The translations under genes and the position numbers were made by a program. This document shows, in pieces, positions 11,494 through 23,650 of a stretch of 64,000 nucleotides of DNA; within the stretch, counting starts at the first letter, position 1; each line of letters begins with the position of its first letter. The stretch is from assembly GCA_949775045.1 (NCBI GenBank), contig OX459098.1:21372375-21436374 (forward strand), in the 5' to 3' direction. The DNA comes from Metridium senile (Eukaryota > Cnidaria > Anthozoa > Actiniaria > Metridiidae). The notes under the pieces were generated by a model, which searched no databases, was not told the DNA's origin, and worked only from the letters and a program-made list of their open reading frames with translations.

Positions 11494-12948
11494 TATTACT
11501 CCCTCCAAATTATGCAGGACTAATAGAGATCCATTCCACAGGAAGCCCGGTCAAATGATACGTTGAGATTGGTACCACAGAAAGCCCAAAGTGTTCTTTT
11601 GCTTAAGAACTACATTTTTGTTGTAAGGCGTGACTCTGACGTAACAGCTAAATGTTTAGACGTCATGGAAGAATGTTGCAATCCTCTTTTGAGGGAACCG
11701 GCGTTTTCTCGAATTAACAAATAGTTTATACTAAATGCACATGCGTGACTGTTTTCACGCCATCCTGTTGTCACGCCATCCTTTTGTTGTAGAAAGTTTT
11801 ATTTCAATGATATTATTTTAGTGACATAAATTAAGAAACTGACAAAAACAGACCCTATTTTAAGTACGATTGAATGCGTTTTGACAGAGAAAATATTCTT
11901 CCCTGCAAGTATATTTCGACTTTAGTTCGGTCTGTAATTCGCTTTTCGGTGTTTTCGCGTGAAAGTGGAGGCTATCATGCAATCTAAATCCAGGCGAGTA
12001 AAAAAAACTTCCACAGAGCGTGACAACCCTTCCGAGTATCGCGTGACTGACTGGGAAGCCAGTTGACTGTCATGGCTGCAGTTGATGCGGGGGAAGACCT
12101 GGACTCGCCCTTCCTGTTTTCTTCATAGTTTTATAACGTCGTCATCTTCTTCTTCTCTCTGTTGTGTTCAATTCCCTTCAGTGTTTGTAAATAAAAACAA
12201 ATTATATTAACCAAAAAAAAAAAAAAGTTATTTATTTCAGGTATAATCAGTTGGAAAATTAGGCGTTTTTCTGCTTCCTAAGTACGGTTTTTTTTCTCAA
12301 TAAAATTCTGTTGTTTTTGTGAAATGACAAATGAACAGCTCATTGCAATATCTATTCCATAAGTGAGCAGTTTGTCGGGTCTTTGTACTTTTATATCTTC
12401 AGTAAATCAAAACGGCTGTTTTTGCTCATTTTGTTAAAGATTCTGAACTTTTACAAAAGTCCATGAAAAGTAATCTGCGAATTGTAAGGTATTAATTTGT
12501 GCATAGTGATAGTAATTGTAAGTTTTTTTTTATTTGTGTACTAACTGGACGAAAGCACTCTGCCCTTTCGTGTCTCGATGCGCAACCAAGCAGCGCAAGG
12601 GAAATATCCCAATCTATTTTCGACCAGAAAACTATCACTTTCAATATCAATCTCATTACTAGAAAGAATAATTTTTTTTTTTTTACAAAAAGTTGGTTGA
12701 ATTAAAAGATTTTCTAAAATTTTGCGAAAAACGTGACTTTTTTCACTCTCCCCGATGCTGCGTTTGACACTTCCGGTTAAAAAGAATCAAAACAATGACA
12801 CACCCCCACCCCAGTTAGTAAAAATTGTCTATTATTGGTCACGCTAGGCTGATTAAGTGCCGGAAGTAGAATCCTAAATGTCAGTCAAACCCATATATGG
12901 TGATGTTGTCAAGAAAGTACCTGTCATAACACTTCCTTATTTGGTTCG
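11494..12948. other. Intergenic DNA left of the first SERTA gene
   Basis: No supported gene. Near 12180-12225 there is an AATAAA followed about 20 bases later by a run of A. This looks like the 3' end of a retroposed transcript, but no recognisable coding sequence precedes it. Otherwise featureless. Confidence 0.4.
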
Positions 12949-12956
12949 TGACGTCA
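12949..12956. promoter_or_regulatory. Perfect CRE octamer upstream of the plus-strand SERTA gene
   Basis: TGACGTCA, the CREB/ATF consensus, lies about 250 bp before the likely 5'-UTR splice donor at 13203. It is therefore in the expected promoter region. Function is inferred from position only. Confidence 0.4.
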
Positions 12957-13536
12957 TATGAGTGGCGTTTGTCAGGTCACGGTACGGTCTAGTTATTCCA
13001 TTAGGTTATTGTTGCGATTGAACATTCGAGGAGCGAGCAAATTTCTTGCTAACATTTTTACTTTCGTTTCGTAACAATTGATTTACTAACAAGCCTTGGT
13101 AAAACACGGCTCAACATCTTCTAAGGATTCTATGCGTTGGAATTGATGAATTTGAGTTTTTAAGTTGAAATATTTGAGGAGATATCTTGGCTAATATAAG
13201 CGGTGAGTTTATCATGTTTACCCGTCCATGGCTGAAGGAAAAAGGACTACCTGTTAGCTATCTTGACTTATCTTTTGTATGTGTGATCTTTTGGGAATTA
13301 GTTTCATTACTTTGTTACCAGTAAATTTAAAGATACTTTGTGATTGTAGTTGATGGGACGATTGACGAATCCACGCAGCCACAAAGTAACAATGTCCCTT
13401 TCCAAAATTTCGACTTTGTGGCTAATCACTTTTCGCTTAGATGGACATTTTACATCATATTGTGCAAAAGTTATCCTGTTTAAATCCTTGTTCATGGTAG
13501 AGTGCAAACTCAAGCGTGTTTTATTGTATTTTCAGG

Positions 13537-14301
13537 ATGATAGACGAACGCGGACACGGAGTTAAACGAAAACTGAGCGATGTGGACGATGGCTTGCAGA
13601 CCCGTTGCTATCAACGCCAAACAATTTTTAACATTTCGATGTGCAAGCTTCGCAAAAACTACTGCGGTGGAGAACCGATGCTTAGCAAAACTGTACTTAT
13701 TGCTAATACCATCAGGATGATTGAACTCGATATGGCAGAAGAGAGGGAACAAACTACACAATACAATACAACTACCTCTAGTTCTTGTTCTCCCGAAGAC
13801 AACTTTGGCGCCCGAATGGAGGACGATTGTAATGTCGGCGCACATAAAACGCGCGAATCAATCGCTAAACCCCTGGACCTGATGAATTTCGAAGAAGAGC
13901 TCAACTTACTAGGAGATAAGATAGTTCGTGAATTAGGACTTGATTTAAGTAAGAACTATGAACGAAAGACTACAGTGACTTGTGTCGACGTGACAGACAC
14001 AAACAACAACGCGAGCAGCGAAAGGACTGCCGATGGTGAACGAGATGCTACTACAGTCAGTTGTAGTTCACTTTTAGGCCTTGAATTAACAGACGAACTT
14101 GAGTTTGGAGACATTGATTTGTCTTTGTATGATTTTGATTCATGTGGGGCAACTGCTTTGCCGTTAGATGTCGAAGAACTATGTGCCGCTTGGGGACTTA
14201 CAAATGCCTTACGATGTAGCAACAGCGTGAAAAAAGAAAGATCTGTCAGTGAAAACTTTGATGAACTGGATCAAGTTATGCAAATCCTCGTTAGCTCTTA
14301 G
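13537..14301 (+). CDS. SERTA-domain transcriptional co-regulator (SERTAD/TRIP-Br-like)
   Basis: 254 residues in one coding exon. The start is the ATG directly after an acceptor (TTTTCAG at 13529-13535). A donor GCG|GTGAGT at 13203 gives a non-coding first exon, so this ATG is preferred over upstream in-frame codons that lie in the intron. Order: basic GVKRK motif (about 8-12), SERTA domain at about 25-66 (ISMCKLR, then VLIANTIRMIELDM), an acidic Ser/Thr-rich middle, GDIDLSLYDFD near 190-200, and a C-terminal ELDQVMQILVSS. The last two match conserved blocks of vertebrate SERTAD proteins, the second in the PHD/bromodomain-interacting region. Such proteins act in the nucleus on E2F/DP and CREB-type transcription and the cell cycle. 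A polyadenylation signal AATAAA is at 14625-14630. It converges with the second SERTA gene at 19.3-20.4 kb. Confidence 0.88.
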   Translation: MIDERGHGVKRKLSDVDDGLQTRCYQRQTIFNISMCKLRKNYCGGEPMLSKTVLIANTIRMIELDMAEEREQTTQYNTTTSSSCSPEDNFGARMEDDCNVGAHKTRESIAKPLDLMNFEEELNLLGDKIVRELGLDLSKNYERKTTVTCVDVTDTNNNASSERTADGERDATTVSCSSLLGLELTDELEFGDIDLSLYDFDSCGATALPLDVEELCAAWGLTNALRCSNSVKKERSVSENFDELDQVMQILVSS

Positions 14302-15555
14302 TAAAGCTGAACATTTGTACACAAAATATAAGTTATTTTTCGTTACTCGTACAAATACTCTACGATTTCGCTCGTTTAGCTTCTTTACACTTACATTGTA
14401 AAGGCCGGTTTTTCTTTGAAGTTGTTTCTAGCCCAAATGACCATACTGGATTATTTTTCAAAAAGTTTGCGAAGTGGTCATTTGAAAAAGCCTTTTTTCC
14501 ACACTTTTCCATACGCTAAAAAGACAGATTATTTATATTACGAAAAGCTCGTCTTGGCCGTTCATGGAAATCAATATTTTATGCCATTATAAATGGTCAA
14601 TAGGTGCTTACTTTTTTGCATCAAAATAAATAATATACATCACTATAATATACTAGAAACATAGTTTATTTATCCCCTGTTAGACTTTAGCCAAGATATA
14701 TAGAATTTAAGACATTTTTACGCCTAGAAATTGTATAGACATTGTAAAATATAAAGTTAAAAACTATCATGTTAATACAGGAGCAAACGTCCCTCGCCAA
14801 AATTTGGCATTTTTTGAAATTTTACTGCACAATGCAGGTTAGGTTTTTATCAAAATATTATATAGTTGTAAAAACGAGAACATTTGTACAGAAATACATG
14901 AATTTTTTTATCAAAAACTATGTATATTTACAAGTAGATACAAATTATGCAATCATCAATAAAGAAATTTTGAAAACACATTGTCTCTTTAAATGTTGTA
15001 CTTATTATTGGTAAGTATGTTTCTAAAAAGTAAGTTGTGAGTGTAATTATGAAAAACTCCTCTTTTTGAATTCAAAAAGAGAGATTGAACACTTGAGGAG
15101 CTATTTCACCATCAGTTGAAAATTTGCTTACTTGAATTTTATAAAAGTGAAAATACACAACTCATCAAATTCCTCATTGTTGTTTTAAATCTAAATATGT
15201 CTAAACTATGTTACAACCATCTTAGTGAAAATTTAATATTTTTTTCAAATAAACAAGTTTATTTCTATGGCAATGGTATGAATAAGTAAATATTTTAGTA
15301 AGACAGAAAATTTGAATATAATTCAGTTTACAAATTATTCAAATAAGTATAAATTGGCAATTTTTTCATGTTATTTTTGGAACATTTTGCTGATACATAT
15401 TCTTCTGTGTGTGTTTTTATTATTCATTCCATAACATCAAGAAAAGATCTGCTTGGTTGTGTTTTTTTTTACATATGTATTTGATTTCAATTTTAAATTG
15501 GTAATAGTAGTAGCAGAAATTCATAAAAATTATTATTAATTTGCTATGATAAATA
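14302..15555. other. 3' UTR and AT-rich intergenic DNA
   Basis: The first about 330 bases are the likely 3' UTR of the SERTA gene. The rest is very AT-rich with no supported gene. Confidence 0.5.
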
Positions 15556-15770
15556 CAGTGCGAATCGAAAAACCGTGGGCACCCAGAAATAATTTAGAAA
15601 TCATTTATTGTTCGTTGAACAACTCACAAACAACTCTAACTACAAAACATTTATCATACTACACGTCATTCAAACTTCTTACGGTGATATAGTTGTTTCT
15701 GAGTTGTTCAACGAACAATAAACTACTTCTAAAATATTTCTAGGTGGCCACAATTATTTGATTTGCACTG
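15556..15770. mobile_element. 215-bp CAGTGCGAATC MITE, copy 1
   Basis: Starts CAGTGCGAATCGAAAAACCG and ends with the reverse-matching ...TTTGCACTG, flanked by TA at 15554-15555 and 15771-15772. TA duplication and CAGTG ends indicate Tc1/mariner-type mobilisation. Confidence 0.85.
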
Positions 15771-16845
15771 TAATAATATTGTTACAATAGCAAACCTAAC
15801 AGAAGTTTTATTATTTTTTCCTAATTTATTTGATATTCACTAAATGTTTATGTCTCTAGTTTGTGCGTAGGTACATTTATCAAGCTTTGATACAAATGAT
15901 AACCAAAGTCTGAAACTTTACTTACCTAGGTATCTTATTGATTATCTTTAATGCGTAATGTTGCAATGTTCATGATTTTGAAACATTGCTTTATTAATTA
16001 TATATCATTACTTTATTTGTTTTTTAGTATCTATTAACTTATTGACAAGTAGATTGAATCTACTTATATAATACACTGAGTAAAAACACATAATAATAGT
16101 ATATAATATTTTTTTATTTTCTAACTGTAATAAAGGATGGAATGGATTGATGGATGAACAACTAGTTGGACTGAAGAACTTATTAAACATATCTTTACAT
16201 GATATGGACTGATGATTCACTGGGAAAAAATTAAAAAAATTAGATAAATGAATTGAAGAGAGAATGGAAGAATGAATAGATAGATGAATGTCTATATTGA
16301 ATGAATGGGATTGAACACTAGATGGATGGAAGAATTTATAGATGAATTTATGGACTGAAAACTGGACAAAAATGTTGACAAAATGTGATTTTTGTAGTAA
16401 AAACTGCACAATAATGTATTTTAGTCTAAACAGTCTTCCCTACTCCCCTTAAATCAATGTTTTATGACGGCTCCAGCATTGTTGAACCCAACAATATCAA
16501 CATTGATCAGGAGGAGTGAGGGCAACCCTTTGTAGTTTGATGTGAATAATAATAACTTGTAAAAAAAATGGTAAAAAACTATTTTTGTCTGAGATTGTGG
16601 ATGTTCCAAAGAGTAGATAAATGGATGAGTTGTGGTTGGTGTATTGGTTTGAAACGTGCCTCTCACTGTTGTAGTTCAGGGTTGTATCCTTGCTTAGACA
16701 TGGATTACATGTGAGTTGACATATAGTTTGATTTCATGTTCTCTCCAATGCCACAAGCATTATGAACTATGAAGTATTCCATGTAGAGGTAGTGAGTGTG
16801 GGTCAGAGTATCCCTGAATTAGTAGGACACTTGTGTTGGCTATTA
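15771..16845. repeat. AT-rich spacer with degenerate GGAT/GAAT tetranucleotide tract
   Basis: Between the two MITE copies. About 16130-16340 is a degenerate GATGGATGAATG-type microsatellite that produces spurious open frames on the other strand. No gene seen. Confidence 0.6.
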
Positions 16846-17055
16846 CAGTGCGAATCAAAAAACCGTGGGCACCCAGAATTTTTTTAGAAACTGTTTCTTG
16901 TTCGTTGAACAACTCATAAACAACTATATCAACAACTATGAATGATGTGTAGTATGATAAATGTTTTGTAGTTAGAGTTGTTTGTGAGTTGTTCAATGAA
17001 CAATAAATGATTTCTAAAATATTTCTGGGTGCCCACGGTTTTTCGATTCGCACTG
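16846..17055. mobile_element. 210-bp CAGTGCGAATC MITE, copy 2
   Basis: Same family as 15556-15770 but with its interior inverted relative to it. Both ends are well preserved (CAGTGCGAATC and GATTCGCACTG) and TA flanks both sides. Confidence 0.85.
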
Positions 17056-17173
17056 TAATTAAAGGATGGATGGACAGAGAAATGAAGAGTGTATTAATGT
17101 GTTATCAATGGATGGAATCAGGAGCCCATTGATGGAATTAGTAAAATATGTGCTGATGTTTAGATATCATGTA

Positions 17174-17492
17174 AACCTGGGGGAGGGGTGGGTGGGTTAG
17201 TTCTCCCTTTGTCCAAGTGGTGGGGGTGATCAGTGTACCTTTTAGAGTTGAACATATTTCCTGTGTGTACCTTTTAGGGTCCTGGCTTAAAAGCAGATAT
17301 GTAACATGAATCCTTATCGATTTCTACCCTAACAAAACGACTCTTACAGGTATGAAATCATTTTATGTAACTGATTTTTGAGCCAGAACCCTAAAAGGTA
17401 TGCTCAGGAAATATTTTAACCCTAAAAGGTATGCCGATCACCCCTACCACTTGGACAAAGGCATTATTCCCCCTCCCCTCCCCCTGGGAGAA
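17174..17492. mobile_element. 319-bp MITE of the CCCTAAAAGGTAC family, uninterrupted
   Basis: Inverted termini CCCTTTGTCCAAGTGGTGGG and reverse, with inner ACCCTAAAAGGTATG boxes. It gives the empty-site reference for the interrupted copy at 9808-10977. Confidence 0.75.
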
Positions 17493-19348
17493 CAGCCTAT
17501 GATTTAATACATACAAAAATAACAGTACAGGAGTGGTGGATCTTTTCAAGGCATCCCAGGTCTTACCATTATTTTTAGTATTGCTCAACTCCAAAGTATG
17601 TAACTAGTCAACTAATTCACCCCCTAGTTCCATACAGGTCTTTCATTTTGACAGATGTTGATAGTTATCAGTTGGAATTTTATTAAGGTGATTCATGATT
17701 ATTGCAATGCCCACATTTCTGTGTATGTTTTGAAAATTACATAAATACAATTTTCATGAAACTTTTCATTCAAAATTTGTGTTTAAAATGCTGTAAAACA
17801 AAATTTGGCTCATTTATGACAGTTTGGAGTGAAGAAAAGTGATTTTAAAACTTGTTTCTGCAGTCCTCTACCTCTCAGAACATCCTTCATTGGTCTTCAT
17901 TTTAACCCACAAATTACTATATTTAATAAAATATTTCTTATTTAAAAACGTGTCTTTTTGAAATGATTTACAAAACATATCTTAAAATAAAAAACTTAAA
18001 ATAAATTACAGGTAGGAACATAGAAAAGTCAACACTTTCTAAGCATATTTAATCAATCCCTTGTAATATTGTTACAATTAGATTGTTTTTTTTTGACACT
18101 AGCATTTAAATTAAATCGATAAGTTCTCAATCCCTTGTAATGTTTAAGAGGGCTGAGAGGGTATATTCAATGATAAAAAATTGCTGATGAAAATTAAATA
18201 GAAATGAAAAGTTTCTTTTATTCATTATCAATCATTGTATTATAGTTTCAAAGCCCTATAAAAGAATATATTCCAATTAAAACTTATTGAATGAAGTGAT
18301 AAATAATTCATCTTGCTATCAAGGAAGCTGTGAAATTTTAGAAATGTTTTTGAGACAAAAAATCACTTTGAGGAATGTAAAAATATACTAAATCAGATGA
18401 AATAAATGTTTCAGCATAGGTTGTATGTGAATTAAAAATCGTATGAATGACTGCTCATTTGTGCAATGTGGTGTACCACAAATAAATCGTCATTATCAGG
18501 TGCAAATCATACGATAATCTTGTGAGGTATAAATATTTATATTAACAGTATTATCAATTAATTATTCATGCCATAATAATAACTGGATTTTAGACAAAGG
18601 ACAAAAAATCACTTAAACGTTTGAAACTAAAAGATAATTACTGCTATAATTGCTTAAGAGAAACAGTTAGTTTCGATTGTAGCAGCCTGAAAAATATTTG
18701 TAGGGAATTTTGATTTTAAGACCACATACTGAAAAATTCGTTTATTAAAATTAGTGCTAAATTAGCTAATGTATATTGCAATAATTTATAAAAATCTTTA
18801 CAAACTACTGCATGAAAATAAATTGTTTTGTAAATCAATAATAAACAAATGAATTCAGTAAATAATCACAAAAATGTACAAAACAATTTGTCTGGAAAGG
18901 TGTCAAAAATACAATCTTTTAAAACAAGGTGTTTGAGCTCTATTCAGTGAATTGAATTAAAAAAAAAACAAATTTGCTATTTATAATCAATAAGAAAAAA
19001 TGTTTGTTTTCATACATGTTTATTTTTCAACGTCTTTATAATAATTTTATTCTGTAAAATCACTCGTATATATGTTTCTATAGCCTATCTACTCTGTTTT
19101 TTATATACTTCATGTATTTGCATATTGTGTACATTTGACATTAACCACTACGATATGCAAATACCTTTCGATTATTTCAACGATAAAAGAATACAAGATT
19201 TGCTACTTATTATTAAGTATCATTTAAATCGTGTGAGAAGCGATTATGGATCGCCACTGATCAATTTCAAGAGCAACTATCAGATAACTCTTTTACTATC
19301 ACGATATTGTTTAATCTTTGTAACCTTTGCTAGATCTGTGGTATAAAG
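17493..19348. other. AT-rich intergenic DNA between the convergent SERTA genes
   Basis: No supported gene. The minus-strand AATAAA at 19024-19019 is a candidate polyadenylation signal about 325 bases after the stop of the second SERTA gene. Confidence 0.5.
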
Positions 19349-20402
19349 TCATGTTTCTAAAGCACATACAAAGCTATGAAATACACTGTCCAGGTCACTA
19401 AATATTGACGGTTCTTTTTCTAAATGTAAACACTCATTTTGAAAGACTTCGTCTTCTAATTCTTCGCTAAGAGCTTGTGATAATGTACATCGCTCGCATT
19501 GTTGTACAAAGTTCTCCGCTTCGTCAGTTTTTCGACGACATGGGCACGCGTCTGGGTTTATCTCATTCAGAAACCGTTTTCTTCGCTTCCTAGACGGCGT
19601 TAAAGACATATCACCCATATTAACATTGGCATCTAAGTTCATTGACATAGCACTTGTTAAACCAAAAGGCATTTTAACGCCGTAGATTTCATTATGCACC
19701 AGTTTTAGAGTGTTGTTTATCAGCACCGAACGTCGAAGACAAGATTCATGATCCTCTACTTGTCGAAGCTTTTCAAATGATACTTGTATAAGGAATTTCC
19801 CCTCTCGGTGAGTTTCTAAAGATGCGTTTGAGAAGGTTTGCCGGTTCCTAGAAGGAATACAGCATGGATTTTCGTCTAACTGTTGATGTTGCTGCAGTGG
19901 TGATTCCTCAGCTCTGCTACGTTTAACACATCGATACGATTTCGAGTCTACTTTCGTTGGATAACCATCTACAAACACAACACATACAAACGTGAAAACA
20001 ATGTCTAAACAATAGATTAATAATTCTAGTGTTGATATGTGTTTACTTATCAACCTTTGACTTTCAAAATAGTCGACAAATAAAGATAATAAATGAATGA
20101 ATAAATCACCAGCAGTTATGGTTGGTTATTATTTACTATTAAAGCGCTGATCATCGATCAATTGTAACTAAATACATCATAACAAATGAATATTCCTCTC
20201 AAACTGGGCGCTCAATGTACACAATAATCTTGTATCAAGTTCATGCAGTGAATTCTTGAATACCTTGTTCGGTTGGTTTGCTACAAAGAAACGTTAAATC
20301 TTCCGCAGTACTTTCCCAGCTATCTGTCAAAAAGCTGTCCATTAAACACTGATCTTCCATCGTAAAAGGAACATAAAAACTCGATGATACGACGGCAGTC
20401 AT
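19349..20402 (-). CDS. Second SERTA-domain protein, two exons
   Basis: Exon 1 is 20402-20264 (46 codons plus one base) and exon 2 is 19968-19349. Donor CAAG|GTATTC and acceptor TTTGTAG join as GAT (Asp47), giving 252 residues. The start MTAVVSSSFY is the first ATG after a further acceptor at about 20417, so the 5' UTR is also spliced. Domains: an acidic N-terminus, a basic YRCVKRSR segment (about 58-65), a SERTA domain at about 103-141 (LIQVSFEKLR, LRRSVLINNTLKLVHNEI), a basic SRKRRKRF motif, and an acidic C-terminus ending SDLDSVFHSFVCALET. It keeps the SERTA core but has drifted strongly from the neighbouring plus-strand gene, and its C-terminal block is only weakly like vertebrate SERTAD. 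Probably a nuclear transcription co-regulator; partners cannot be inferred. Confidence 0.82.
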
Positions 20403-22859
20403 GTCACATCTCAGACTATCCTACAACGAATAAAATCCAAGAGGTTAGCACACGATTAACAAGTTTTACAGCGACGACAGGAGTTTATATCCTACAGTGT
20501 CTACATAGTAGATAGTGATGGTCATCGCTGAATCACAAGTGTAGCAATATCATTAAAGGATACATACCCTAACAACATTAACAATCTCTGATAACTACAG
20601 TCTTAACGCTTGATAATCATAAATCGATCTTTTTGTCGACCCTGTTGTCTTGAGACTGTAATCAGAGTCATCAACTGTCATTAAACCGAAAGAGTGAACA
20701 ACACGCCATAGAAAAAGACACCATAATCTCAGCTAATATCTTCTATTCACATTGATCACAAGTAGATGTTTCCCATAGCCGCTTGTGTACTCGTTGAATG
20801 TGGATATTTTACCCTAGTTGACAGCAGATGGTATTTCAAGGCACCTTTTCGACTTGCTCTTCTTGTGAGCTCGATACCGCCTCGGGTTCGAATCGACATT
20901 TGATTGGCTTCCGAGCCATTCGGCGGGCTTCCCATTGTTTCAACTTGTCAACACACCTGTCCGTGTTTTGTATATACACCAATCAAATGCCGTGTAGGAT
21001 TTCCGGATGTTCAACAAAGCAAAGACTTTACCTGTGGCCAAACTGAGAACTCGCCTTATTTTAACTCACTTTTCTTGACTTTAGTCATTAAATATTTCAT
21101 ATCTGGGCCGTCAAGCGATAATTAATCGAAATATGCACACTAGATGTTAAAGGGGATGTTGCGACAATCCTTGAAATATGCATATGTAATATAACACGCT
21201 GTCTGAACCAGTTTTATATAAAGGAGAAAAAATCCACTAGGATATCCCAAAACAAATTTGTTTTAAATGTACTATTTAGTGTCCTGATCCGTACATCAAT
21301 ATCATTGATCTACTCATTTTGGGTTAACTATTATATGTTAGTTTACTTTATTTTATCAGTAGTTCAATTATCATACCTACAATCTAAGCAAAAAAACACA
21401 ATCCTTCAAACAACTTCATAAATTAACAAAATGTCCTTCATCCTGCTATTAAAATTGCTGGGGTTTATTTTGTGCAATTTATTTTCGCTGTTACCGGACA
21501 AGACCGAGGAAAAACTAGGGTTTTTTATCTATCTTTAGTGACACCTGCCGCGCCGCTTGCAGGAAACTGCATTTCGGTGAATTTTCCCTGTAATACCGAA
21601 GGAAATTCCGCTAGTTTATTTCCATCTTTAAGACTGGATGTTTTTTTCTAATGATAGACATGAAAACCAGCTACAAGCGTTCCTAGACGGGGTATGTAAA
21701 AAACCAGCGCTCAATGGTTTAATAAAGAAGACAAACGGCGAGTCGCTCAAGACCATGTGCCCCGAGAAAAGACACCAACTAATTTTGATCGTAAATATTG
21801 AAATTTGTGATGTCAAATTTTAAATATTCGCGAGTTATTGGCAATAAAGGAAGAAATCATAGCATTTGTATTCACTGCTGACTAGTTAATGAATCGTATT
21901 GTGCATTTTTAAAGTACGAGACTGTAATATAGAATTCAAGTCAATACAGTCAAAACTAACAAGTGGAGACACTTTTGAAAAAACAAAACACACGAGCAGG
22001 TCAACATTAGTCTTTCTTCGGATGAGTTCTCTAGTCTGCGAAGCGTAAAAAATCCTATTTTCTTCACAATAAGATCACTTTTTCTCGAGTCACCAGAAAC
22101 TCTAATTATTAGCATAGAAAAAAAGCTCTATGATGCTAAAATCATTCATTGTTGGTATTATATCTAATTCGCATGAGATGTATACTTACCGTTAAATAAG
22201 TGAAGATGTTGCTAACAATGTAATACTCTGGACTTTGATGAATGGAATAAGTCGGCTAGTCAGCGACGGCGCTGCTAAAGTGTGTGTCGATTTCACCGCG
22301 GTTTACTGACCAAACTTGTATATTTTTGCATTTGATTAACTTTGAATTAATGAGGCACAAACTTGGCACATAGACACTTTGATCCTTGTACAACCCCGCG
22401 AATGACTCAAATAAGTATAAACACCATTTTCCGTCCTCATATCTTGCAAATAACCAAGTGTGTAGTTATTTAGCGTTATGGGTCCATTTATCCAAAGAGC
22501 TCAATGCTGTCGCTAGGCGCAGACACTTGGTAATATATACGCGTCGTGTTTTCATGTCAATTGAATGAATCTCTATATTATTAAAAACTTTCTTCAGTTC
22601 AATGCAGCCGATCTAATGTCTATGATATGGTTAAAGATTTTATTATAGGATAAAAAAAGAATAATTCTAACACTGAAGCGAGATTATTTGATTACGATAC
22701 ATTAAAAACACGGCTTGTATTTAGACTGACAGGATTTTTGTTATTAAAAGACTTTGGAGAGTACCTTGTAAACAACACAAGGACGACTTGAAGCCTCCCG
22801 CGAAGTTTAAAGGAAGTGTAGATTTAAAAATCAGATGGAAATTGATTTCATATAGACCG
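20403..22859. other. 5' region of the second SERTA gene and intergenic DNA
   Basis: Contains the promoter and spliced 5' UTR of the minus-strand SERTA gene near 20.4-21.1 kb. No other gene could be supported; the short open frames show no codon pattern or splice support. Confidence 0.5.
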
Positions 22860-23650
22860 GGACGAAATATAGGATGAATGAATGAATTATAAACAATGGG
22901 AAGATGAGAATTAAATAAAAAAAATGATTGAAGAATGGAAACATTGAATAATATGAAAATTAAATAATTTGAACCTGTGAAAAAATATTTTGAAATGAAA
23001 TGAAATTATCTTAATAAAAATGGGAAATCTGAATTGACGATTTAAAAATTGGGATGAGATATATTAAAACGATAAAAAGAATTAGTTTGATAAATTAATT
23101 ATGAGAAGAAAATTAAATTATTGATTAACGGAAACAAAATAAAATCGGCAATAAATCTGAAAACATAAATAGCCGGCCGGGAAAGTAATGAATGTACTGA
23201 GTCAGACGAATAAATGATTAAATAGATGATTGAATAAATGATTGAATGAATGAATAAATAAATGAATGAATAGATGAATGAATAAATGAATAAATAGATG
23301 AATGAATGAATGAATAGATGAATGAATGAATAAATGAATAAATAGATGATTGAATGAATGAATACACAAGTGAATGAATGAATGAATGAATGATAGGTAA
23401 TATAATGAAATTTGTAACACCGTAAAAAATGTTGACTTAACCTTACTGACGTTTCGAGCTTTAGCCCTTCGTCGGAGTAAAAGAGAATGAATGAATGAAT
23501 GAATACACAAGTGAATGGACGAATGAATGAACAAATGAATGAACGAATGAATGAACGAATGAACAAATGAATGAACGAACGAATGAATGAATGAATGAAT
23601 GAATGAACGAACAAAAGAATGAACGAATAAATAAATTAATGTTGAATAAA
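22860..23650. repeat. (GAAT)n-rich microsatellite field
   Basis: Imperfect GAATGAATGA and GAATAAAT arrays. On the minus strand they read as long runs of Phe-Ile-His-Ser (FIHSFIHS), which are not genes. The array is interrupted at about 23388-23483 by a copy of the GACGAAGGGCTAAAGCTC dispersed repeat. Confidence 0.85.
23388..23483 (-). repeat. Dispersed repeat with GACGAAGGGCTAAAGCTC foldback motif
   Basis: Minus strand reads CCGACGAAGGGCTAAAGCTC, then GAAACGTCAG, then GTCAACATTTTTTACGGTG. Other copies are at 58018-58150 and, split by a transposon, at 33072-33112 plus 40516-40627. Confidence 0.75.

Noticed and set aside
12060..12225. Possible retroposed mRNA end (short frame from 12072, AATAAA, A run)
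   Set aside because: Too short to identify a parent gene and no target duplication recognised.
13510..14222. Minus-strand open frames overlapping the SERTA gene
   Set aside because: Shadow frames of the plus-strand coding exon with no domain or splice support.
20820..20895. Possible tRNA gene (GGGTTCGAATC resembles a B box)
   Set aside because: No matching A box, acceptor stem or anticodon arm could be formed at the right spacing.
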